Shown in pieces: positions 1-10,500 of a stretch of DNA of 64,000 nt (positions are counted from its first letter, which is position 1; every line of letters starts with the position of its first letter). Position numbers and translations under genes: made by a program. Location: the NCBI GenBank assembly GCA_001429555.1, contig LMSR01000019.1, positions 144,755-208,754 on the forward strand, given 5' to 3'. The notes beneath the pieces were generated by a model. The model was not told the DNA's origin and made no database searches. It saw nothing but the letters and a program-made list of their open reading frames with translations. The stretch comes from Nocardioides sp. Soil797 (lineage in GTDB: Bacteria; Actinomycetota; Actinomycetes; Propionibacteriales; Nocardioidaceae).

Positions 1-29
1 GACCCGGTGCCAACACGTACCGTCTGCGT

Positions 30-524
30 GTGGAAACGCTGACTGCTGCCCAGATCCGTGCGTCATTCGTGAACTGCTCGAAGGGCGAGGCGAAGCGGGC
101 CAACCTCCCCGATCTGGACGCGGTGCCGTGGGCAGACCTCGACTTCCTCGGGTGGGTCGACCCGTCGGGCTCGTCGCGTGCCTACCTGGTGGCCGAGCGT
201 GACGGGGAACCGGTCGGTCTCCTGCTCCGCCAGAACCCGGCTGGCAAGGGCCAGGCCCGGCGCAGCAAGCTCTGCGAGGTCTGCCTCACCGCACACACCG
301 ACACCGGCGTCTGCCTGACCGTTGCGGCCAAGACCGGCGCGGCCGGCAAGCGCGGCGACACCACCGGCATCTACATCTGCCGCGACCTCAGCTGCTCCCT
401 CTACGCGCGCGGCAAGAAGGCGTCCGGCGTACCGAAGTTGCGCGAGACCCTGCCGGTCGAGGCGATGGTGGAGCGGACCCGCAGCAACCTCGACGACTTC
501 CTGCGCCGGGTGCTCGCCGGCTGA
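30..524 (+). CDS. FBP domain zinc-binding protein (EF-G-binding family)
   Basis: Predicted cytoplasmic protein of the FBP / EF-G-binding C-terminal family (FusB-like fold), whose relatives bind elongation factor G. Length 164 aa, normal for actinobacterial members. Cys82 and Cys85 (CEVC) pair with Cys117 and Cys122 (CRDLSC) as the four-Cys zinc site. The start is the GTG at 30; upstream context is cut by the window edge. It converges with the ACT-domain gene, the two stops being one base apart. The family assignment rests on the Cys spacing and overall pattern; the actual role in this organism is unknown. Confidence 0.8.
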   Translation: METLTAAQIRASFVNCSKGEAKRANLPDLDAVPWADLDFLGWVDPSGSSRAYLVAERDGEPVGLLLRQNPAGKGQARRSKLCEVCLTAHTDTGVCLTVAAKTGAAGKRGDTTGIYICRDLSCSLYARGKKASGVPKLRETLPVEAMVERTRSNLDDFLRRVLAG

Positions 525-525
525 C

Positions 526-1140
526 TCAGGACCGGGAGATCGAGACCGCCAGGCTGACCAGGTGGCTCAGTCGAGCCAGCTCGGACTCGAGGATCTCCGG
601 CCCACCACGCCGACCGATCAGGATCAGCTCGTCGGACATCAGCGGCACCGCGGCGAGGAGGTTGTTCTCGTCCTCGGAGGGGAGCTGCTTGGCACGATCG
701 ATGTCGTGCCACTCGACGGCGTCGGGTGCGGCCGGGGTGCCGTGCACGCGCACCGCTCCCTCCGACGTACGTCGGACGCGCGCGCCCCAGTCGGCGCGGA
801 AGGTGGCCGGCAGCAGGTCGACCAGGCGGTTGAGCGCGTCGGTCGGGTGGGCGGTCAGCTCCTCGACCGCCTCGAGGTCCATCACCAGGCTTCCGCCGGC
901 CGCGTAGCGCGAGATCCACACGACGTTCACGCCGTCGACCGAGTTGCACGCGGACACGATCGAGTCGGGCATCGCGCCGGGCGCCATCTCGAGGAGCACG
1001 TCGTCGACCGCGGTGCCGTCAGGGCGGTGCTCGACGATCTCGATCGCCTCGATGTCACCGCCGGCCTCACCGATCGTGCTCGCCAACCGCCCCAACGAAC
1101 CGGGGACGTCGGGCAACTCGACACGAAGCAGGAAGGCCAT
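526..1140 (-). CDS. ACT domain-containing protein
   Basis: Protein of 204 aa with an N-terminal ACT domain (about residues 3-70; LRVELPDVPGSLGRLAST at 5-22 is the usual first strand and helix, with the PG turn that lines ligand pockets). ACT domains bind amino acids and regulate enzymes. The rest (about 75-204) shows no catalytic motif I recognise, so it is probably a free-standing sensor or regulator. A TAGAGT box ends 6 nt before the ATG, so the mRNA is probably leaderless and the start well supported. Ligand unknown. Confidence 0.8.
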   Translation of the reverse strand: MAFLLRVELPDVPGSLGRLASTIGEAGGDIEAIEIVEHRPDGTAVDDVLLEMAPGAMPDSIVSACNSVDGVNVVWISRYAAGGSLVMDLEAVEELTAHPTDALNRLVDLLPATFRADWGARVRRTSEGAVRVHGTPAAPDAVEWHDIDRAKQLPSEDENNLLAAVPLMSDELILIGRRGGPEILESELARLSHLVSLAVSISRS

Positions 1141-1146
1141 GCTGTG

Positions 1147-1152
1147 ACTCTA
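1147..1152 (-). promoter_or_regulatory. -10 box of ACT-domain gene
   Basis: TAGAGT, 6 nt before the ATG at 1140; leaderless arrangement. Confidence 0.6.
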
Positions 1153-1219
1153 TCCGGCTCATGTTTCGCGCGGGTTGCTGTTCCACCGGGCGTACGGGCT
1201 GGGCGTACGGGCCGTGAAA

Positions 1220-1266
1220 GCTCCAGAACGGACCACTTTCACCAAGAAAGTGGTCCGTTCTGGAGC
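1220..1266. repeat. Perfect 21-bp inverted repeat, 5-nt loop
   Basis: Arms 1220-1240 and 1246-1266 are exact reverse complements around the loop ACCAA. It lies after the stop of the acyl-CoA dehydrogenase gene and before the ACT gene, both on the minus strand. As RNA it would be a very stable hairpin and may act as a terminator, but no U-tract follows on either strand, so a REP-like palindrome is equally possible. Confidence 0.8.
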
Positions 1267-1297
1267 GCTCAGTGAGCGGCCGGCAGCGAGGTGTGTA

Positions 1298-2443
1298 CTA
1301 CAGCCCCAGATCGCGGCCGATGAGCTCCTTCATGATCTCGTTGGATCCGGCCCAGATCTTCGAGACGCGTGCGTCGCGCCAGGCGCGGGCCACGCGGTAC
1401 TCGTTCATGAAGCCGTACCCACCGTGCAGCTGCACGCAGTGGTCGAGCACGTCGTTCTGGATCTGCGAGGTCCACCACTTGGCCTTCGCCGCGTCGACCG
1501 GCGACAGCTCGCCCTTGTCGTGCGCGATCACGCACTGGTCGAGGTAGGTCTCGGTGACCTCGATCTGGGTGAACAGCTCGGCCAGCAGGAACTTGTTGTG
1601 CTGGAAGGAGCCGATGCCCTGGCCGAAGGCCTTGCGGTCCTTGGTGTACTGCAGCGTCTCGACCAGGATCTGCTTGGCGTGGGCGACGTTGGAGATCGCG
1701 CAGCCCAGGCGCTCCTGCGGCAGCTTCTGCATCATGTGGATGAAGCCGTTGTCGAGCTCGCCGATGATGTGGTCGTCACCGAGGCGCACGTTCTCGAAGA
1801 ACAGCTCGGCGGTGTCGGACTCGTCCTGCCCGACCTTGTCGAGCTTGCGACCCCGGCTGAAGCCCTCGGCGTCGGCAGGGATCGCGAAGAGCGTGATGCC
1901 ACGCGCCTTCTTCTCCGGGCTGGTGCGCACCGCGGTGATGACCAGATCAGCCGAGTAGCCGTTGGTGATGAAGGTCTTCGAGCCGTTGATCACCCACTGG
2001 TCACCGTCACGCACCGCGGTGGTCTTGAGCCCGGCGAGGTCGGAGCCACCGGAGGGCTCGGTCATGCCGATGGCGAGCAGGATCTCACCGGCTGCGACGC
2101 CCGGGAGCCACTTCTTCTTCTGCTCCTCGGTGCCGAGCTCGACGATGTACGGCGCGGTGATGTCGGCGTGGATGCCGGTGCAGGAACCGAGGGCCGCGTT
2201 GACCTTGTTCAGCTCCTCGAACAGCACTGCGTTGAAGCGGTAGTCGTCGGCCCCGGAGCCGCCGTACTCCTCGGGGATGGAGAGACCGAGAAAGCCCTGG
2301 CGCCCGGCCCCGAGCCAGTAGTCGCGCGGCAGAGCCTTGTCGCGGGCGTGCTCCTCGACGTGCGGGACGACCTCGCGGTCGAGGAACTCCCGGACGGAGG
2401 AGCGGAACGATTCGTGGTCGGCGTCGTAGATGGTGCGCTTCAT
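1298..2443 (-). CDS. Acyl-CoA dehydrogenase
   Basis: FAD-dependent acyl-CoA dehydrogenase, 381 aa, catalysing alpha,beta-desaturation of acyl-CoA and passing electrons to ETF. Family signatures are visible: AIGMTEPSGGSDLAG in the FAD/substrate region, QLHGGYGFMNEY and SKIWAGSNEIMKELI near the C-terminus. The medium-chain type Glu of the YEG motif is Ala here (IWAG), so the base is probably the Glu of LPQERLG, as in long-chain and isovaleryl-CoA enzymes. Start chosen at ATG 2443 because a TAGGAT box precedes it by 7 nt; a frame running upstream to 2551 lies inside recD. Substrate unknown; the leucine operon near 50-54 kb lacks its own dehydrogenase, so isovaleryl-CoA is one possibility. Confidence 0.92.
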   Translation of the reverse strand: MKRTIYDADHESFRSSVREFLDREVVPHVEEHARDKALPRDYWLGAGRQGFLGLSIPEEYGGSGADDYRFNAVLFEELNKVNAALGSCTGIHADITAPYIVELGTEEQKKKWLPGVAAGEILLAIGMTEPSGGSDLAGLKTTAVRDGDQWVINGSKTFITNGYSADLVITAVRTSPEKKARGITLFAIPADAEGFSRGRKLDKVGQDESDTAELFFENVRLGDDHIIGELDNGFIHMMQKLPQERLGCAISNVAHAKQILVETLQYTKDRKAFGQGIGSFQHNKFLLAELFTQIEVTETYLDQCVIAHDKGELSPVDAAKAKWWTSQIQNDVLDHCVQLHGGYGFMNEYRVARAWRDARVSKIWAGSNEIMKELIGRDLGL

Positions 2444-2450
2444 GGGCCCG

Positions 2451-2456
2451 ATCCTA
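2451..2456 (-). promoter_or_regulatory. -10 box of acyl-CoA dehydrogenase gene
   Basis: TAGGAT, 7 nt before ATG 2443, overlapping the last codon of recD; gives the dehydrogenase its own leaderless promoter. Confidence 0.6.
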
Positions 2457-4229
2457 CTCGGCGGTAGTTTCCGCCTGCTGGAGGCGTTGCCGCAGCCCCG
2501 AGGCGCGCACTGCCCGCCGCTCGACGGCCCCGCGCACCGCATCAACGGCACCGACGACGCGCACCCGCTCCTGGGCCCGGGTCACTGCGGTGTAGAACAG
2601 CTCGCGGGTGAGCAGCCGGGACTCCTCGTCGGGCAGCAGCACGGTGACCTCCTTGGCCTGGCTGCCCTGTGCCTTGTGGATCGTCATCGCGTGCATGGTC
2701 TCCGCGGAGTCGAGCCGGCTCGGCGCGAAGTCGAGCAGGCCGTTGGGTCCGTCGAAGACCACCCGCAGCGCCCCGTCATCGGGCCGGCGGATCACCACAC
2801 CGGTGTCGCCGTTGTGCAGGCCCAGCGCGTAGTCGTTGGCGGTCACCAGCACCGGTCGACCGACGTACCAGGTGTCGAAGAGCGGATCGCCGGTCGCCTC
2901 CGAGATCCACGCCTCCACCTGCCGGTTCCAATGGCGTACGCCGTGTGGTCCCTCCCGGTGGGCACAGAGCAGTCGGTGCTGGTCGAGTGCCGCCAACGCC
3001 GCCGGCGCATCGCCCTCCTCGGCCGCACGGCGTACGTCGAGAGCAGCCGCGACCACACGCGTGCGCAGCAACGGACCCGGCTCCGGGTCGGTGACGAAGT
3101 CGATCTCGCCGTCGGAGGAGGCCGCGTCACCCAGGACGGCGAGAGCCTGATCTGCATCACCCGCCTTCAACGCCTCGGCCAACGAGATGATCCGCTTGGT
3201 GGATCGGTGGTTGGTGCCCAGTGCCACCACCGTTCCGTCATCGGGGAGTCCGCGGACCAGGTCGCCCAGCACGGCGCCGGCGTCGACGGAGGCCAGCTGG
3301 TCGGGGTCCCCGACCAGGACCAGGCGAGCATCGGGGCGAACCGCCTCGAGGAGTCGCGCCATCATCGTCAGCGAGACCATCGACGTCTCGTCCACCACCA
3401 CCACGTCGTGGGGCAACCGGTTCGCACGGTGGTGGCGGAACCGGGTGCCGTTGTCGCGCCGTGAGCCCAGCAACCGGTGCAGGGTGGAGGCGGTGAGCCC
3501 GTCGAGGCGCAACCGGTCGGCGGGGTCTGTGAACCGGGAGGTCTCGGCACGAACCGACTCCTGCAGCCGCGCAGCGGCCTTGCCCGTGGGGGCGGCCAGG
3601 GCGATCCGCAGCTCCTGGTCGGCGGCCTCGGCCTGCTCGGCGAGCACGGCCAGCAGCCCGGCGACGGTGGTGGTCTTGCCAGTGCCCGGCCCGCCGGTGA
3701 GCACGGTGGTGCGCTGCCGCACGGACTGGGCGACCGCAGCGGACTGCTCCTCATAGCCCGCGGCGGGGAACACCCGGGCCAGGGCCAGGGCCACCGACGA
3801 CTCATCCACCGGCGGCGCGGACAGCTCACTGCGGGCCGTCAGGTCGGCCACCACGGCGCTCTCCTGACGCCAGTAGCGGTCGAGGTGCAGCAGCTCGAAC
3901 TCCCAGTGCAGCACGCCGGCCTCCAGCAGCGGCGACGCCTCGATCGCGTCCACCCACGCGGCCGGCTCGGGCCAGGCCAGCGACGGCTCGATCTCGGCCA
4001 CCGTGGCCGGCTCGAGGCAGACCGATCCGTGGCGGACTGCCCGCGACGCCAACGCGACGGCGAGCAGGACGGTCTCGTCGGGCTCCCCGCCGAGGACACC
4101 GAGCCGGGTGGCGACGTGCACGTCGGCCGCGGTGAGCACACCGGCCTCGTTGAAGTCGCGCAGCAGGCCGGAGGAGCGACGCGCGAGGCGGCGGTCGTGG
4201 TCACCGGACAACTCATAAAGGTCAGTCAT
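2454..4229 (-). CDS. recD: Exodeoxyribonuclease V alpha chain RecD
   Basis: Fast 5'-3' helicase subunit of RecBCD, which resects double-strand breaks and loads RecA. Length 591 aa. After an N-terminal domain, the SF1 helicase core shows Walker A TGGPGTGKTTT (178-188), motif II DETSMVS, and the late motifs AMTIHKAQGSQ and FYTAVTRAQERV. The ATG at 4229 overlaps the end of recB by 8 nt, so it is translated with recB. It is the last gene of the recC-recB-recD operon. Confidence 0.95.
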   Translation of the reverse strand: MTDLYELSGDHDRRLARRSSGLLRDFNEAGVLTAADVHVATRLGVLGGEPDETVLLAVALASRAVRHGSVCLEPATVAEIEPSLAWPEPAAWVDAIEASPLLEAGVLHWEFELLHLDRYWRQESAVVADLTARSELSAPPVDESSVALALARVFPAAGYEEQSAAVAQSVRQRTTVLTGGPGTGKTTTVAGLLAVLAEQAEAADQELRIALAAPTGKAAARLQESVRAETSRFTDPADRLRLDGLTASTLHRLLGSRRDNGTRFRHHRANRLPHDVVVVDETSMVSLTMMARLLEAVRPDARLVLVGDPDQLASVDAGAVLGDLVRGLPDDGTVVALGTNHRSTKRIISLAEALKAGDADQALAVLGDAASSDGEIDFVTDPEPGPLLRTRVVAAALDVRRAAEEGDAPAALAALDQHRLLCAHREGPHGVRHWNRQVEAWISEATGDPLFDTWYVGRPVLVTANDYALGLHNGDTGVVIRRPDDGALRVVFDGPNGLLDFAPSRLDSAETMHAMTIHKAQGSQAKEVTVLLPDEESRLLTRELFYTAVTRAQERVRVVGAVDAVRGAVERRAVRASGLRQRLQQAETTAE

Positions 4230-7200
4230 GCTTCACCCCGTCCAGCAGGTCGCTGAGCTCCTCGACGAGGGGCACCGGCGGTCGCCACGAGAAGACCCCG
4301 GTCGGGTGGCCGTCGTACGTCGGGGTGTCGGGGCCGCACATGCCGCGCAGGTAGAGGTAGAGCACGCCCCCGAGATGGACCGTCGGGTCGTAGTCGGCCA
4401 ACCGCCAGCGCAGGTAGCGATGCAGCACGACCGCGTAGAGCAACGCCTGCAACGGGTAGTCGGAGTGGCCCATCGCGGCGTTGAGCGCGTCGGGCCGGTA
4501 GTCGGCCGAGGTCAGCGGCTCGTCGAACCCGCCGAGCCAGTTGGTCTTGTAGTCGACGATCAGAAAGGTGCCGCCGACCCTCAGCACGACGTCCACCGAG
4601 CCGGTCAGGTAGCCACGCAGGTCCTGTCCGCCGAGGGCGGGATCGGCCAGGGCATCCGCATAGGGCAACAGTGGATCGTCCTCGGGCAGGTGTCGCCGCA
4701 GCAGCGGCGCCACGTCGCCGAGGTGCACCCGCTCCATCGGGTGCTCGGGCGCGTCCCCACCGGCGAGCGGCAGCTCGAACTCGAGCTCACACAGGCGATC
4801 GGCCATCGGGATCGAGCGCAGGGTGGCCGCCCCCGCCAACGGACCGAGCGGGCTGTCGCAGACCGCGACCAGGGCCGCGGCCAGGTCGGCCGGTGCGAGC
4901 TCCACCGGCCACCGGACCAGCTGCTCCCGGACCCGGCCGAGCAGCTCGGCCTCGAAGTCGGGCGCGGAGGGATCCGCGGTCTCCAGCACGGCGTGCACCA
5001 GCGAGCCGAACGTCGCTCCGACCGGCAGCCCGCCCATCGGTGACGGCACCTCCGCGTCACCGGTCCTGAGCTCGACGGGCACCACCTCGGCGACGTCGGG
5101 CTCGTCCGTGCGCGGGGTCTCCTCGGGTTCACTGGCGACACCGGCCACCACCGGGTCGACGGTGTCCACACTGCTCAGTGCGGAGTACGACGTACGCCGC
5201 CAGGTGGTGTCGACGGACCGCTCGAAGGTGCGTGCCGCCAGCTCGTCGCTCGGCCGCGGGAGATCCGCGTCGGTCAACGGTGCCGGGACCGCCGGCGCCC
5301 ACGTCGGCCCTCCGTGGCGTTGCCAGGCGTCGAAGAAGGCCTGGGACGCGTCGTCGTCGGCGAGCTGCACCTCCGGTGGGACAGCCGACATCGAGGGGCC
5401 ACGACCGATCAGCATCCGGTGCAGGGCCGAGGTCTTCGCATTGTTCGACGGAGCCCACCAGGTGACCACCTGCGACTGGGCGCGCGTCATCGCGACGTAG
5501 AGCAACCGCAACGACTCGCCCAGGTCCTCGGCCCTGTGGCGAGCCACATTGCCCTTCCAGTCATCGCCACCGCTGCCCACGTCGATGCACCGTTGTTCGT
5601 CAGAGGGCGCATGGAACAAGGGGATTGAGGGATCGCGGGAGAAGCGGTCGGCCACGAACGGCAGGTGCACGACCGGGTACTCGAGCCCCTTGCTTCCGTG
5701 GATGGTGACCAGTTGCACCGCCGCCGCGTCACTGTCGAGGCGTCGGGTCCGCTCGGAGGCGACCTCCACCTTGTCCTCGGCCATCTGGTCGCGCAGCCAG
5801 GTCAGCAGGGCAACCAGGCCGAGGCGGTTCACCAAGGCCACTTGGTGCATGGCCTGCGCGACGTGTCGGAGGTCGGTGAGGTGACGTTCTCCGTCGACCC
5901 GGCCCAGCACGCGCGCATAGAGCCCGCCGATCACCGCCGCCTCCATCACCGCGGCGACCCCACGCAGGCTGAACAGCTCGGACCACTCCCGCATCGTGTT
6001 CGCCACGCGATCGGTCAGGTCGGGGTCGCTGTCGAGCTCAGCCGCACTGACGCCGAGGAACGAGGTGAGGGCCGCGCTGCGCACCCGGGCGGAGCGGTGC
6101 GGTTGTTCGAGGGCCTCGAGCAGGGTCAGCCATTCGAGTGCCGCCGGCGTCGCGAAGACGCTCCCGCCGCCGGCGATCACCGCCGGGACGCCGATCGCCT
6201 GCAGGGCCTCACGCACCAGCTGCAGGTTCTTCCCGGTGTGGGCCAGGACCGCGACGTCACCCGGCTCGATCAGGCGGCCGTCGTACGTCGCACCGGAGGT
6301 GAGCAGGCTCTTGATGTCGTGGGCACAGTCCTGCGCGATCAGGGGGCGCACCCGTCCCACCGCGAGCCCCCTTGCACCGCGCGAGTTGAGCTGGTCGCGA
6401 CGCACCACGCGCAGTCGGAAGGGGGTGTCGTCGGGGGCGCCGGCGAGCCGGGACCCCTTGTGGGCAGCGCCCACCTGGCGTACGACGATGCGCGGGTCGC
6501 CGAGCTCGGCGGCGTCCAGCACGGTCTGCAACGACCTGAGCAGCTTGTCGTCGGCACGCCAGTTGGTGGCCAGCGTCTTGCGGGTGCCGGCGGTGGCGGC
6601 AGCAGCGAGATAGGTGACCACGTCGCCGCCACGGAAGGCATAGATGGCCTGCTTCGGGTCGCCGATCAGCACCATCCGGGCATGACCGGTGAACGCTCGG
6701 TCGAGCACCTGCCACTGCACCGGGTCGGTGTCCTGGAACTCGTCGACCAGCACCACCTTCCAGCGCTGCCGCATCCGGGCGCGCGCCGGCGCGTCCTCGT
6801 CGTCGAGGGCGTGCGCCAGCTGGGAGAGCAGGTCGTCATAGCTGAGCACGCCCAGCCGACGCTTGCGCCGGTCCATCTCGGTGCGCACCGCCCGGGCGAA
6901 CCCGACCCGCCGCCCGGGTGTGCTCGTGGGCTCAGCCGTGGCCGGCTCGAGGCGGGCCTGGGGGTCCCCGACCGCTGCCCGGGCCAGGCCGAGCGCCTCG
7001 GCACGGCTGAACAACGGGCCGTCCTCGGCATCGGCGAAGCCGCGCAGGTAGAGATCGTCGACCACCTCGACCAACAGGTCGTCCAGGTCCTCGACCAGGC
7101 GTGCGCTGGCGTCGGTGTCGCCGGCGACACCGAGGCTGCGCAGCACCAGCTGGCAGAACTGGTGGGTGGTGGCGATGGTGGCCGCGTCGAAGCTGCCCAG

Positions 7201-7566
7201 CGCCTGGCGCAGGTTGTGCCGCCGCTCGGCGATCACGTCGTCGCTGCCGTCCAGCAGCAGGTCCAGCAGCTGGTTGTCGGGATGTGGCGCCGACGGGTCG
7301 GCGAGCGCCTGCTCGGCCTCGACCAACTGGCCGCGCACCCGCTCCCGGAGCTCTTGGCTCGCCGCCCTGCCGAAGGTGACCACCAGCATCTCCTCGAGCC
7401 GGGCCTCCCCCTCCGCCACGAAGCGGGTGACCAGGGCACCGATCGTCCAGGTCTTGCCGGTGCCGGCACTGGCCTCGAGCAGGGTGGTCCCGGTCGGCAG
7501 CGGGTCGGTGATGTCGAAGGGCTCGAGGTCCTCGACGAAGAGGTTGCCCACGGGATTCTCGTTCAC
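4222..7566 (-). CDS. recB: Exodeoxyribonuclease V beta chain RecB
   Basis: 3'-5' helicase and nuclease subunit of RecBCD, 1114 aa. Walker A ASAGTGKTWT lies at about 32-41; Walker B is VLVDEFQDTDPVQW; ATIHGSKGLEYPVV is motif V-like; the C-terminal nuclease domain carries IVDYKTNWLG. Start chosen as GTG 7566: GTGA there overlaps the recC stop (TGA 7565-7563), a standard coupling junction, and homology begins directly after it. The same frame stays open upstream to 8367, but that part is antisense-like sequence inside recC and is not RecB. Confidence 0.95.
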   Translation of the reverse strand: MNENPVGNLFVEDLEPFDITDPLPTGTTLLEASAGTGKTWTIGALVTRFVAEGEARLEEMLVVTFGRAASQELRERVRGQLVEAEQALADPSAPHPDNQLLDLLLDGSDDVIAERRHNLRQALGSFDAATIATTHQFCQLVLRSLGVAGDTDASARLVEDLDDLLVEVVDDLYLRGFADAEDGPLFSRAEALGLARAAVGDPQARLEPATAEPTSTPGRRVGFARAVRTEMDRRKRRLGVLSYDDLLSQLAHALDDEDAPARARMRQRWKVVLVDEFQDTDPVQWQVLDRAFTGHARMVLIGDPKQAIYAFRGGDVVTYLAAAATAGTRKTLATNWRADDKLLRSLQTVLDAAELGDPRIVVRQVGAAHKGSRLAGAPDDTPFRLRVVRRDQLNSRGARGLAVGRVRPLIAQDCAHDIKSLLTSGATYDGRLIEPGDVAVLAHTGKNLQLVREALQAIGVPAVIAGGGSVFATPAALEWLTLLEALEQPHRSARVRSAALTSFLGVSAAELDSDPDLTDRVANTMREWSELFSLRGVAAVMEAAVIGGLYARVLGRVDGERHLTDLRHVAQAMHQVALVNRLGLVALLTWLRDQMAEDKVEVASERTRRLDSDAAAVQLVTIHGSKGLEYPVVHLPFVADRFSRDPSIPLFHAPSDEQRCIDVGSGGDDWKGNVARHRAEDLGESLRLLYVAMTRAQSQVVTWWAPSNNAKTSALHRMLIGRGPSMSAVPPEVQLADDDASQAFFDAWQRHGGPTWAPAVPAPLTDADLPRPSDELAARTFERSVDTTWRRTSYSALSSVDTVDPVVAGVASEPEETPRTDEPDVAEVVPVELRTGDAEVPSPMGGLPVGATFGSLVHAVLETADPSAPDFEAELLGRVREQLVRWPVELAPADLAAALVAVCDSPLGPLAGAATLRSIPMADRLCELEFELPLAGGDAPEHPMERVHLGDVAPLLRRHLPEDDPLLPYADALADPALGGQDLRGYLTGSVDVVLRVGGTFLIVDYKTNWLGGFDEPLTSADYRPDALNAAMGHSDYPLQALLYAVVLHRYLRWRLADYDPTVHLGGVLYLYLRGMCGPDTPTYDGHPTGVFSWRPPVPLVEELSDLLDGVKHD

Positions 7567-10500
7567 AGGGGACTCACCTGCTCCGCTCCCGACAGCAGGG
7601 GACTCCACACCCGCCAGGCGAACTGGCCCAATCGGTGCGGCTCGTCGTTGAAGTCCTCTCCGGCGCGCGGGAGCGAGGTGAGCACGGAGATCGGCGCACC
7701 CTCGCCGTAGAGACGCACGTGGGCCGGGTCGTCCTGCTCTCCGGGGATCACCAGCGCCCGGTCGCGGTCGGTGCGCCACTCCTTGGCCGCCATCTCGACC
7801 GGGTCCTTGGGGTCGCCCATCCGGGATCGCACGCGTGCTTCGGCGTACGCCAGACCGGTGCGCAACGGGAGCGGCAGGGGCTCGCGCAGACCACGGTCCT
7901 GGAGGTCGACGAGCTCGCGCAGCCACTCCACTGCCCGGTGGTCGAGCGGTCCGGCGAGCGCGTGCTGCGGCCCGGCCCGGCCCTTGCCGACGGCGGAGGC
8001 GATCCAGTGGTCGTCGGGGCGCGAGGCACTCAGGGCGAGTAGGTCGATCCACGACGCCAGCCGTTGCCTGGCGCGCAGGGAGGAGTAGGTGACCGACACG
8101 ATCCGGTTGCCACGGATGCCGGACACCGTGCCGGTCAGCCGGCGTCCGTTGCCCAGGTCGACATCGACGTCGAGGCTGCGTGGCGTTCCCTGCCGCAGGT
8201 GGTCGGTCTTCTGCACCAGCGCCTGGACCTCGGTCACCACGGAGCGCAAGGTCTGCTGTCCCAGAAGGGCCGGCGGCAGCAGCCCGCGCAACTGCTCGGC
8301 GGTCATGCTCGAGACCGGGTCGAGTCCGTCGAGCACGTCGCGCAGCAACCGGTCCCCGACGCCCCACTTCTCCAAGGCGTTGAGCTCGATCGGGATGGCA
8401 TCGAGGGTGTCCTCCGCCTCCAGGGGTGACGAGACATCGAGACGGCGGCGCAGGAATGCCCGCGCCGGGTGGGCGAAGAACTGCTGCAGGTCGGCCAGCG
8501 AGACGTCCCCGGCGGGCCGCGCCGGCAACGGGTCGGCGACCAACGGCCCCGGGACGGTGCGCTCACGCACGGCTGCGCGCGCGCCCGCCGCTGCCGCGCT
8601 GTCGAAGCTGAAGACCCGGTCGGCCACCGTCAGCCCGGGCACCACGAGGTTGCGCCGGTCGAAGGGCTGCAGCGGGTGACGGGTCAGCACGTCGGCGTCG
8701 GGGGCGGTCCCGGCCACCGCGTCGAGCAGCTCCCCGAGGGGTACGGCGGGAGGCCGCTCGGCGCCGGTCTGCTCGTTGGCGCCGGTGTAGGTGACCACCA
8801 GCCGTTCGGTGGCCGCGAGCACCGCGTCGAGCAGCAGCTGACGGTCCTCGCTGCGTACGTCGCGCTCACCGGTCTGTGGCTCGCGGGCGAGGACGTCGTC
8901 GCCGTCGATGCTTCCCGTGCGTGGGAAGACCCCGTCGTCGAGGCCGATCAGGCAGACCACCCGGTGCGGCACCGAGCGCATCGGCACCATCGTGCAGACC
9001 GTGAGCGTGCCGGTGCGGAAGTTGGCGCGGGTCGGGCGCCCGGAGAGTCGGTGGGTGAGCAGGTTGCGCACGTCGGAGAGGCGCAGCTCGGTGCTCTCGC
9101 CCGCATCGACGGCGTCCCTGATGGTGGCCATCTCGCGCTCGAACTGGGCCACCTGCCAGGCGTCGTCGCGTTCGACGTCGGTCAACGACAGCACGGCGTC
9201 ACCCAGGGCCACCACCCAGTCCTCGACCGAGCGGGCGCCGGCCATTGCGGTGAACGCGGCGTCGATGCGGTCGACGTACTCGGCCAGGCGGCCGACGAGG
9301 TCGATGTCACCCGAGGACACGTCGTCGACGGGCAGTGCAGCGCCGAGCCACTGGTGCTCGTCCTCGGCCATCGCGACGCCGAGCAGCACCCGGTCGAGCC
9401 CGGCACGCCAGGTGTTCTGGCCGAAGCGGCCGAGCGCGTAGTCGGCGCGTCCGGCTGCGTCCATGCCCCACCGGATGCCGGCCTGGCCGACCCACCGGGA
9501 GACCTGGTCGAGGTCGTCCTCGTCGACCGCGAAGCGTTGCCGCACCGGGGCGGATCCGAGCAGGTCGAGCACCTCGGTCGCGGTGACCCGACCCCCGGCG
9601 ATCTCGACCAGCCGCGCCGCCACCGCCAGGAGTGGGTTGGTGCTGGAGAGCGCCCGGTCGGCGAGCCGCACCCGGAGCCGGTGTGCGGGGTGGCCGGCGC
9701 CGCCGGTCACCTCGCCCAGGCCGAAGCCGGCCTGGATCAGCGGCGCGTAGGTCTCGATGTCGGGACACATCACCAGGATGTCGCGCGGCTCGAGGGTCGG
9801 GTCGTCGGCGAGCAGACCGACCAGCACCTCGCGCAGCACGTCCACCTGCCGGGAGGGGCCGTGGCACGCATGCACCTGGACGGACCTGTCCTGCGGGTCG
9901 GGTGTGCGCAGGACGGGGACCACGTTCGCACGGAGGTCCGCCTGCAGGTTCCCGAGCAGGGTGTCCGGGCAGGTGGTCGCTGCCTCGGGTGGTGCGTCCT
10001 CGGCATCGACCAGCGCCAGGGTGCGTTGCAGCTCGCGGGAGTCGCGGCCGAGGGAGGCGAGCAGCGGGTGGTGCACGTGCTCCGCCGAGCGGTCCCCGCT
10101 GCGGGCGACCGGCCCCTCGGCAGCCAGGGCCACCAGGTCGTCCCAGAGCCGCGGCGAGGGCTGGGGCAGCCACAGATGTACGTCGCGCAGGGCACCCAGC
10201 GCGCCGAGCAGCTCGACCTCCGTGCGCGGCAGCCGGGTGTGGCCGAAGAGTGAGAGCCGAGCCGGCAGGTCGAGCTGGTCCCCACCGTCGGCCAGGGCAG
10301 CAAGCGTGCGTTGCTGGCGTACGTCGGGTGGGTCGACGTCACGGCGCGCCAGCACCCGGCGCCACAGCTCGGCCTGCCAGTGCAGGTCGGGGTCGAGCGG
10401 GCCGGCGCAGCCGTCGGTGTCGCGGTCCTCGCGCCAGTCAGTGAGCAACTGCGGCCGTTGGGCGGCGTACGAGCTGAACAGCCCGGCAATCCGACGTGCC

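Noticed and set aside
5665..7710. 681-codon open frame on the plus strand
   Set aside because: Antisense shadow of recB; GC-rich third positions keep the frame open. Composition (Gln/His/Arg/Gly-rich) and no motif.
7567..8367. Upstream extension of the RecB frame by about 267 codons
   Set aside because: Lies wholly inside recC; the GTGA junction at 7566 and family homology give the true start.
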